A DNA stretch of 15,024 nucleotides. Origin: JABSOG01 sp041583135 (GTDB lineage Bacteria; Pseudomonadota; Gammaproteobacteria; Enterobacterales; Alteromonadaceae). The stretch's first letter is position 1. Every line of letters begins with the position of its first letter. This document shows positions 7,085 through 12,211 of the stretch, in pieces. The stretch lies in NCBI GenBank assembly GCA_041583135.1, contig JBFHGJ010000129.1, forward strand, positions 1-15,024, in the 5' to 3' direction. The translations under genes and the position numbers were made by a program. Below the pieces are notes generated by a model. It did no database searches. It saw nothing but the letters and a program-made list of their open reading frames with translations, and had not been told where the DNA came from.

Positions 7085-7114
7085 ACAACGGGTGGGCCTT
7101 GTCTCACCCGTTGT
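7085..7114 (+). terminator. 10-bp perfect hairpin after the DUF418 gene
   Basis: ACAACGGGTG (7085-7094) pairs perfectly with CACCCGTTGT (7105-7114) around a 10-base loop, 26 bases after the stop codon. The stem is GC-rich. Only TGTAGG follows, so it lacks the classical T-run; it may still terminate or protect the 3' end. Confidence 0.55.
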
Positions 7115-7195
7115 TGTAGGTGAGATCTTAAACCCGGTTTGATTGGTGAAAATACCACACGTTTTTTGCGCTTAATCGGCAACACCAATGCCTAG

Positions 7196-7213
7196 TGTAA
7201 ACAAAACTATACG
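7196..7213 (+). promoter_or_regulatory. TyrR/PhhR-like box 1 upstream of hppD
   Basis: TGTAAA-N6-TATACG compares with the TyrR consensus TGTAAA-N6-TTTACA: the left half is perfect and the right half matches 4 of 6. TyrR/PhhR proteins control aromatic amino acid genes in gammaproteobacteria, and the next gene is tyrosine-catabolic. The box lies inside the left arm of a longer inverted repeat (7189-7216). The assignment is by eye. Confidence 0.45.
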
Positions 7214-7363
7214 AATCTTGTTGGCTCAAACATCTGATTTGGTTTGGTGAAAGTCTGCGGCCGTCGCTTCTGAATCTCACATCTTAAAAGAGGACATGAG
7301 GCCGTGAAGATGCCATCAGCTTGTTATTTTTAATATATTGAAATTACTCCAATTTATTTTATT

Positions 7364-7381
7364 TGTATAGTTTTGTTTACA
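7364..7381 (+). promoter_or_regulatory. TyrR/PhhR-like box 2 upstream of hppD
   Basis: TGTATA-N6-TTTACA matches the TyrR consensus in 11 of 12 defined positions. It is the inverted copy of box 1, with the same six-base spacer on the opposite strand. Its centre is 168 bp from that of box 1 and about 75 bases upstream of the start site implied by the -10 at 7437-7442, a suitable place for activation. Confidence 0.55.
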
Positions 7382-7436
7382 TCTAGGCACTATCCATGCT
7401 CGCGGCCAAACAGGTGCCACGAAAGGGGATGTGTCC

Positions 7437-7442
7437 TATACT
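7437..7442 (+). promoter_or_regulatory. hppD: Candidate -10 element of hppD
   Basis: TATACT matches the sigma-70 -10 consensus in 5 of 6 positions. It has no recognisable -35 at the right distance, as is common for activator-dependent promoters; TyrR-like box 2 upstream could supply the activator. Transcription would begin near 7449 and leave a leader of about 70 bases. Confidence 0.4.
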
Positions 7443-7517
7443 CCAGTCACAACAAATAGTTTTTGACTTCCATCAATTTTGGTGCAAACCAGTACCTTTG
7501 TGATCAGGAGAACTGAA

Positions 7518-8597
7518 ATGGCTGATTTATTTGAAAACCCCATGGGTCTTGACGGATTTGAATTCGTCGAGTTTACCGCCCCGGAAAAGGGCATCTTAGA
7601 ACCTGTTTTTGAATCTATGGGATTTTCACTGGTCGCTAGGCACAAATCCAAATCTGTAGAACTATGGCGTCAGGGTGATATTAACTTTATTACCAACTAC
7701 GAGCCGAAAAGTCATGCATGGTATTATGCCGAAGAACATGGGCCGGGTGCTTGTGGTATGGCCTTTAGAGTGAAAGACGCCCATAAAGCCTACAACTTGG
7801 CTTTGGATAAAGGGGCTCAGCCGGTTGAAATCCAAACTGGTCCGATGGAACTGAATTTGCCGGCCATTCGAGGCATTGGTGGTGCGACGCTATATTTGAT
7901 TGATCGCTATGAGCCGGGCATGAGCATTTACGACATTGATTTCGACTGGCTTGAAGGTGTCGATAAAAACCCTGAGGGATGTGGTTTCCATACGCTCGAC
8001 CATCTCACGCACAACGTTTATCGTGGCCGAATGCAGTATTGGGCGGACTACTATGAGCGTTTGTTCAATTTCCGTGAGATCCGTTACTTTGATATTAAAG
8101 GTGAGTACACCGGTTTGGTATCGAAAGCATTAACCGCACCTGATGGTCGCATCCGCATTCCTTTGAATGAAGAAGGCAAAGCTGGTCAAGGTGGTCAAAT
8201 TGAAGAATACTTGATGAAGTACAATGGCGAAGGTATCCAGCACATTGCCTTTGCTTGTGATGACCTGTACGCCTGTTGGGATAGGCTCAAAAAGCAAGGC
8301 ATGAAGTTCATGACCGCGCCACCGGCAACCTACTATGAAATGCTTGAAGAGCGTTTACCGGGTCATGGTGAGAATGTTCCAGAGTTGCAATCTCGCGGTA
8401 TTTTGCTCGACGGTACGACTGAAGGTGGACAACCTCGTTTGTTATTGCAGATCTTCTCTGAAACCTTGTTAGGTCCGGTTTTCTTTGAATTCATTCAACG
8501 TAAGCAAGACGATGGTTTCGGTGAGGGTAACTTCAAAGCCTTGTTCGAATCTATCGAACGTGACCAAGTGGCTCGTGGTGTTGTCGGCGAAAGTTAA
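7518..8597 (+). CDS. hppD: 4-hydroxyphenylpyruvate dioxygenase
   Basis: A 359-residue non-haem Fe(II) dioxygenase that converts 4-hydroxyphenylpyruvate to homogentisate in tyrosine degradation and in pyomelanin formation. The three iron ligands expected from Pseudomonas HPPD (H161, H240, E322) are present at H162 (DHLTHNV), H242 (GIQHIAFACDDL) and E324 (FFEFIQRK). Two VOC-type halves are seen: an N-terminal domain (about 12-145) and a catalytic C-terminal domain (about 155-345). The C-terminal GFGEGNFKALFESIERDQ is typical of bacterial enzymes, and the length is normal (Pseudomonas about 357). The ATG at 7518 is chosen because AGGAG (7506-7510) lies 7 bases upstream; an earlier in-frame start at 7479 lacks homology. 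The gene is alone: no homogentisate dioxygenase, fumarylacetoacetase or aminotransferase gene is in view. A clear terminator follows. Confidence 0.97.
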   Translation: MADLFENPMGLDGFEFVEFTAPEKGILEPVFESMGFSLVARHKSKSVELWRQGDINFITNYEPKSHAWYYAEEHGPGACGMAFRVKDAHKAYNLALDKGAQPVEIQTGPMELNLPAIRGIGGATLYLIDRYEPGMSIYDIDFDWLEGVDKNPEGCGFHTLDHLTHNVYRGRMQYWADYYERLFNFREIRYFDIKGEYTGLVSKALTAPDGRIRIPLNEEGKAGQGGQIEEYLMKYNGEGIQHIAFACDDLYACWDRLKKQGMKFMTAPPATYYEMLEERLPGHGENVPELQSRGILLDGTTEGGQPRLLLQIFSETLLGPVFFEFIQRKQDDGFGEGNFKALFESIERDQVARGVVGES

Positions 8598-8624
8598 TCG
8601 CCAACTCAGCAACTGACCTATCAG

Positions 8625-8647
8625 AAGGCGCCTAACCGGCGCCTTTT
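8625..8647 (+). terminator. Rho-independent terminator of hppD
   Basis: AAGGCGCC (8625-8632) pairs perfectly with GGCGCCTT (8638-8645) around a 5-base loop, and further T residues follow (TTTTG). It sits 28 bases after the hppD stop and is the clearest intrinsic terminator in the window. Confidence 0.85.
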
Positions 8648-8660
8648 GTCGTTTAGCGCC

Positions 8661-8733
8661 AAGGTGTCGGACACCAAATGCATTAACAGTTTGTTTTTAA
8701 ACAAATGACTATGGTTGGTGTCAGACACTTTTT
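8661..8733. repeat. REP-like paired palindromes
   Basis: Two short palindromes, GGTGTC-G-GACACC (8663-8675) and GGTGTC-A-GACACT (8717-8729), flank a third, TTTGTTT-TT-AAACAAA (8690-8705). All are arranged about one centre near 8697, giving a nested 73-bp imperfect palindrome. Extragenic GTGTCNGACAC repeats of this form are common in gammaproteobacterial genomes, and some REP families of this kind are moved by RAYT (TnpA-REP) transposases. No transposase is present here. It lies between the hppD terminator and the 3' side of tRNA-His. Confidence 0.6.
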
Positions 8734-8809
8734 ATTTAGGTACGGTTTTTTATGTCTGTCCGATAGCGGAAAATTGAATAAAGGGTAGTTAAAATCAAGA
8801 AGAAGGGAG

Positions 8810-8886
8810 TGGGGTGGCTGAAGGGGATTGAACCCTCGACCGCAGGAATCACAATCCTGAGCTCTACCAACTGAGCTACAGCCACC
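8810..8886 (-). tRNA. hisR: tRNA-His (GTG anticodon)
   Basis: A 77-nucleotide tRNA including the encoded 3' CCA (8810-8812). It aligns base for base in length with E. coli tRNA-His, including the extra 5' G (position -1, 8886) specific to histidine tRNA. The acceptor stem is GGTGGCTG / CAGCCACC, the D-arm is GCTCAGTTGGTAGAGC, the anticodon stem is CAGGA / TCCTG with anticodon GTG (complement of 8850-8852), and the T-arm is GAGGG-TTCAATC-CCCTT. It stands alone, not in an Arg-His-Leu-Pro cluster as in enterics. Confidence 0.98.
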
Positions 8887-8901
8887 ATCGAAGTGAGTGG
8901 G

Positions 8902-8929
8902 ATTCTACCTAAATCTTATTAAATAGCAA
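8902..8929 (-). promoter_or_regulatory. Promoter of tRNA-His
   Basis: On the minus strand, TTGCTA (complement of 8924-8929) and TAGAAT (complement of 8902-8907) are separated by 16 bases. They are followed by the C-rich discriminator CCCAC before the mature tRNA 5' end at 8886. Strong -10 and C/G-rich discriminators are typical of stringently controlled tRNA promoters. Confidence 0.6.
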
Positions 8930-8998
8930 AGAAATATTTCACCTTGGTTTGCTTTAGTGCTTACAATAGCAGCAAAACAACAATGCACGAAAGTTCTT

Positions 8999-10672
8999 AT
9001 GAAAAAACGTTATCTGATCGCCGCATTTACTGCGTTTATGAGTGTGGGCATTTGTGCCCAACCTGTCATTATTACCAATATTCAAGGCTATACGCCGCAA
9101 ACCAATCCAAGCAAAGGCAAACAGCACTGGTTGTCGTTCAAGACCTTGGTGTTCGAGCAAGGGAAGGTGCTTGCCACCGGCGATGACAAATTGCTCAAGC
9201 AATACCCGCAAGCCAAAGTGATTGATGGTCACAACAAAACCCTTATTCCCGGTTTGATTGATGCCCACGGCCATGTCGTCGGTCTTGGCTACAATCAACT
9301 GAATCTGGATGTCAGAGGCACTCAATCGGTTACTGATATGGCACAGGCGGTCAACACCTATGCCAAGGCACATCCCCAGCTTAGCTGGATAAAGGGACGA
9401 GGCTGGAATCAGGAGCTTTGGGCCAATAAACAATATCCCACAGCCAAAGACTTAGATGAGCATGTTGCCGATAAGCCTGTGTGGTTGCGTCGTGTCGATG
9501 GCCATGCCGGGGTGGCCAATAAGAAAGCTTTGGCTCTTGCCGGTATTGGCAAAGAAACCCTCGACCCAAATGGCGGTAAAATTGAACGTTACAGCAATGG
9601 CGAGCCAACAGGTGTGCTTATCGACAATGCGATGAACCTGCTAGAAGATAAAATACCGGCGCCCACTAAAGCCGAAGACCAAGCCGCACTGGATCTGGCG
9701 ATGACGCATATGCTAAGCCTAGGCTTAACTTCGGTGCATGATGCCGGTATTAAATACAGCACCTACAACTTATATAAAGAGAATATGGGCAAAGGCAGCT
9801 TGGATGTTCGCATTTACGGCATGATAAATGCGGTAGATCCCAACCTGCAACAGGTGCTCAAAGCCGGTTACATCAGTGATGATAGCGATATGCTGTCTAT
9901 TCGCAGTGTTAAGTTGTGGGTTGATGGTGCGCTTGGCAGCCGAGGTGCTGCTTTGATTAAGCCGTACTCCGATGCCCCGACGGAAAAAGGACTGGTGTTG
10001 ATCAATCCTGAACAAATGGCACTTTTGTTTAATCGCGTGCTAGGCAGCGGCTTTCAACTCAATGTTCATGCCATTGGCGATAAAGGTAATCAGGTGGTGT
10101 TGAACCAATTTGAGCAAAGCTTTAAGCAGGTCGGCGGTCAGTCGCTCAGAAATCGCATCGAGCATGCTCAGGTAGTTGCACTTGAAGATATCCCGCGCTT
10201 TAAACAGCTCAAAGTGATCCCTTCAATGCAACAGACTCATGCTACCAGCGACATGAATATGGCTGAAACCCGTGTCGGGCCACAGCGGATCAAAGGGTCC
10301 TATGCTTGGCGCAAATTCTTAGACCAAGGTAGCAAGATAGCCGGTGGCTCTGATTTTCCGGTTGAGTTGGCCAATCCATTTTATGGTATTCACGCGGCGG
10401 TGACTCGGCAAGACAGGCAAAATCAGCCTAAAGGCGGTTGGTATTCGAGTGAAGCGATGACGCTAGAGGAAGCGCTAACGTCATTTACCATCGATGCGGC
10501 CTATGCCGCGCATCAAGAGAATATGCTTGGTAGCCTTGAGCCAGGTAAATGGGCTGATTTTATTTTGCTTGATAGAAACATCTTCACGATTGCCCCTGAG
10601 CAGTTATGGCAAACTCAAGTGCTGCAAACTTTTGTCGCTGGTGAGTTGAAATACGCCAAAGATAAACAGTAG
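8999..10672 (+). CDS. Exported metal-dependent amidohydrolase, YtcJ/amidohydrolase-3 type
   Basis: A 557-residue protein starting with a signal peptide (basic MKKR, then a hydrophobic run to about residue 18; likely cleavage after ICA at 20), so it is probably periplasmic. The mature part is a TIM-barrel amidohydrolase of the YtcJ type, with metal-binding H90 and H92 (IDAHGHVVG), the family segment VKLWVDGALGSRGA (304-317), H357 (NVHAIGD), H389 (RIEHAQ) and D452 (GGSDFP). A C-terminal GSLEPGKWADFILLDRN (511-527) closes the family pattern. Enzymes of this group hydrolyse amide or related bonds of varied compounds; the substrate here cannot be predicted. The ATG at 8999 is chosen for the signal peptide, although the ribosome site is weak. 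TACAAT at 8962-8967 is a possible -10. The gene diverges from tRNA-His and stands alone. Confidence 0.9.
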   Translation: MKKRYLIAAFTAFMSVGICAQPVIITNIQGYTPQTNPSKGKQHWLSFKTLVFEQGKVLATGDDKLLKQYPQAKVIDGHNKTLIPGLIDAHGHVVGLGYNQLNLDVRGTQSVTDMAQAVNTYAKAHPQLSWIKGRGWNQELWANKQYPTAKDLDEHVADKPVWLRRVDGHAGVANKKALALAGIGKETLDPNGGKIERYSNGEPTGVLIDNAMNLLEDKIPAPTKAEDQAALDLAMTHMLSLGLTSVHDAGIKYSTYNLYKENMGKGSLDVRIYGMINAVDPNLQQVLKAGYISDDSDMLSIRSVKLWVDGALGSRGAALIKPYSDAPTEKGLVLINPEQMALLFNRVLGSGFQLNVHAIGDKGNQVVLNQFEQSFKQVGGQSLRNRIEHAQVVALEDIPRFKQLKVIPSMQQTHATSDMNMAETRVGPQRIKGSYAWRKFLDQGSKIAGGSDFPVELANPFYGIHAAVTRQDRQNQPKGGWYSSEAMTLEEALTSFTIDAAYAAHQENMLGSLEPGKWADFILLDRNIFTIAPEQLWQTQVLQTFVAGELKYAKDKQ

Positions 10673-10675
10673 TCA

Positions 10676-10807
10676 TCATTTTATGTGCGGCAGTAAAGCC
10701 GCACATAAATCTTGCCAATATTTCGCTTGGCTAAGATCGCCCACTTTATAGACCTTTAATCCTTTTATTTCATTGGCATAACTTTTCAGGTTACGGCCGC
10801 TTGTCAC
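10676..10807 (-). pseudogene. Possible small ORF or gene remnant, 43 codons
   Basis: A short minus-strand frame from GTG (10807) to TGA (10676), followed at once by a second TGA. It is open nine codons further upstream without an ATG. The amino acid run reads like real protein (VTSGRNLKSYANEIKGLKVY, then KVGDLSQAKYWQDLCAALLP), with codon choice like the neighbours, and could be the C-terminal remnant of a lost gene. There is no ribosome site and no recognised family. The last codons coincide with the perfect hairpin at 10680-10709. A chance ORF is quite possible. Confidence 0.25.
10680..10709 (+). terminator. 12-bp perfect hairpin after the amidohydrolase gene
   Basis: TTTATGTGCGGC (10680-10691) and GCCGCACATAAA (10698-10709) pair perfectly around AGTAAA, 7 bases after the stop codon. 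The tight position and strong stem suggest a transcription end or 3' protector, although no T-run follows. It overlaps the end of a short minus-strand open frame. Confidence 0.6.
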
Positions 10808-10881
10808 TCTCTCAAAGACAACGTTGTCAACATTTGTTCACGGCCACAATTGCCAGTGCTCTGACCATTGAAAATTAGTGG

Positions 10882-10909
10882 TTGACATCAGTCGATTTAT
10901 CTCTATTAT
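10882..10909 (+). promoter_or_regulatory. Strong sigma-70 promoter of metBL
   Basis: A perfect -35 TTGACA (10882-10887) and -10 TATTAT (10904-10909; 5 of 6) are 16 bases apart. Transcription would start near 10916, inside the MetJ operator, so a bound repressor would block initiation. The leader before the metB ATG would be about 100 bases. Confidence 0.75.
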
Positions 10910-10910
10910 T

Positions 10911-10934
10911 GTACGTCAAGATGTTTAGACGTCT
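10911..10934 (+). promoter_or_regulatory. MetJ operator (three tandem met boxes)
   Basis: In 8-bp register the sequence reads GTACGTCA, AGATGTTT, AGACGTCT. The last is a perfect met box (consensus AGACGTCT), the middle matches 6 of 8 and the first 5 of 8. The core also forms an 18-bp perfect palindrome, TGTTTAGACGTCTAAACA (10922-10939). MetJ with S-adenosylmethionine binds such tandem boxes cooperatively; the placement at the transcription start fits repression of metBL by SAM. Confidence 0.8.
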
Positions 10935-11014
10935 AAACAGCCAAAAAGAGATAAGCCGCTCAGGTCCAAATTAAGCACGGCAGTCGTTGCCGCCAACGTA
11001 TTTAGGAGTTCATC

Positions 11015-12211
11015 ATGACCAATTTTGCTACTACTGCCGTCCGCTCAGGTATTGAAACCGACACTCAGCATGGTGCTGTCACCCCACCAATTTACCTGAC
11101 CAGCAATTATAGCTTTGAAGGTTATGGTAAGCCTCGTCAGTATGACTATGCCCGCTCTGGCAATCCTACTCGTGCCGGTTTGGAAAATGCGTTGGCCGAA
11201 CTTGAGCAAGGGGCTGGTGCAACCGTCACCGCCAGTGGTATGGCGGCAGTGTCTTTACCGCTACAACTGTTGTCACCTGGCGATCTGTTGGTGGTGCCAC
11301 ATGACTGCTACGGCGGTAGCTACCGTTTATTCTCAAACTTGGCATTACGTGGGCAATTTGAACTTGTGTTTGTTGACCAAACCGATGAACAGGCCATTAG
11401 TGAAGCGCTTGAGCAAAACCCTAAAATGTTGTGGATTGAAACCCCAAGCAACCCTCTGCTGCGCGTTGTCGATGTCGCTAAGTTGGCTGAGGCCGCCAAA
11501 GCGAAAGGCTGTCTTACCGTGGTAGACAACACGTTCTTATCGCCGGTGCAGCAGCAACCGATTTTACTCGGTGCTGATATCGTCGTGCACTCCACAACAA
11601 AATATGTCAACGGTCATAGTGATGTCGTCGGCGGTGCGGTGGTAAGCAAAGACCCGGCTGTCGCCGAAAAGTTGGCTTGGTGGGGTAACTGTTTAGGCAT
11701 TACCGGCGCGCCGTTCGACAGCTTCTTAACCTTACGTGGTTTACGAACCTTGCCTGTACGTATTAGACAGCATCAAGAAAATACGTTTGAGATTGTGAAT
11801 TTCCTAGACAATCATGCCGGAGTGAAAAAAGTTTACTATCCTGGTTTACCATCGCACCCGCAACACGAGATAGCACGCAAACAACAAAACGGTTTCGGCG
11901 CCATTGTCAGCTTTGAACTCGATGAACTGCAATACGACATTGCCAAGTTTTTAGAAGGGGTTGAGTTTTTCTCTTTGGCGGAGTCGTTAGGTGGCGTTGA
12001 AAGTCTTATTTGTCATCCGGCAACCATGACTCACGCCGCGATGGACGAGCCTGCTCAAGCTCGTGCCGGGATCACCAAGCAGCTAATTCGTGTCTCTGTC
12101 GGCATCGAAGCGGCATCAGATCTGATTGCCGATTTAAAACGCGCCTTGCAAATTGCTAAGCTTGACGGTGCCAATTGTCAAGATAAGGAGTTAAGCGATG
12201 TCGCCTGTTGA
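11015..12211 (+). CDS. metB: Cystathionine gamma-synthase
   Basis: A 398-residue PLP enzyme of the Cys/Met metabolism family that joins O-succinylhomoserine (or a related ester) with cysteine to give cystathionine in methionine synthesis. Visible features are YDYARSGNPTR (43-53, with the PLP-phosphate-binding Tyr and Arg), the glycine-rich SGMAAV (74-79), D171 (VVDNTF), the PLP lysine K196 in HSTTKYVNGHSD, and the C-terminal SLGGVESLICHPATMTHA. Overall it follows E. coli MetB (386 aa), with about 12 extra C-terminal residues. Cystathionine gamma-lyase or O-succinylhomoserine sulfhydrylase are related alternatives, but the operon with metL and the met boxes favour MetB. AGGAG (11004-11008) lies 6 bases before the ATG. 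It overlaps metL by 14 bp. Confidence 0.93.
   Translation: MTNFATTAVRSGIETDTQHGAVTPPIYLTSNYSFEGYGKPRQYDYARSGNPTRAGLENALAELEQGAGATVTASGMAAVSLPLQLLSPGDLLVVPHDCYGGSYRLFSNLALRGQFELVFVDQTDEQAISEALEQNPKMLWIETPSNPLLRVVDVAKLAEAAKAKGCLTVVDNTFLSPVQQQPILLGADIVVHSTTKYVNGHSDVVGGAVVSKDPAVAEKLAWWGNCLGITGAPFDSFLTLRGLRTLPVRIRQHQENTFEIVNFLDNHAGVKKVYYPGLPSHPQHEIARKQQNGFGAIVSFELDELQYDIAKFLEGVEFFSLAESLGGVESLICHPATMTHAAMDEPAQARAGITKQLIRVSVGIEAASDLIADLKRALQIAKLDGANCQDKELSDVAC

Larger units (their letters stand above)
7059..7517. other. 459-bp regulatory spacer upstream of hppD
   Basis: No gene is visible. It holds the hairpin at 7085-7114, a large imperfect inverted repeat (7189-7216 with 7361-7389) whose arms contain TyrR-like boxes, an internal pair CATCTT / AAGATG (near 7280 and 7307), an AT-rich stretch (7321-7380), and the presumed hppD promoter and ribosome site. 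The unusual length for a single-gene leader suggests that much of it is regulatory, or that a small palindromic element was inserted here. Confidence 0.6.
10673..11014. other. 342-bp spacer between the amidohydrolase gene and metB
   Basis: It holds the hairpin at 10680-10709, the small minus-strand frame at 10676-10807, a perfect 12-bp palindrome GACAACGTTGTC (10817-10828) of unknown role, the metB promoter (10882-10909), MetJ boxes (10911-10934) and a small CGGCA / TGCCG hairpin in the metB leader (about 10978-10992). No metJ gene is present. Confidence 0.6.

Noticed and set aside
7299..7314. Plus-strand GG-N10-GC (AGGCCGTGAAGATGCC) as a sigma-54 promoter for hppD
   Set aside because: It matches only the invariant dinucleotides and several other consensus positions fail. 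A sigma-70-like -10 lies nearer the gene.
7404..7419. Sigma-54-like -24/-12 element on the minus strand (TGGCAC-N5-TGGCC)
   Set aside because: The GG-N10-GC spacing is right, but it points away from hppD into a spacer with no minus-strand gene. A chance match is more likely.
8954..9433. 159-codon open frame on the minus strand within the amidohydrolase gene
   Set aside because: It is antisense to a gene with clear catalytic motifs and a signal peptide. It has no ribosome site and no recognisable protein character, so it is a shadow frame.
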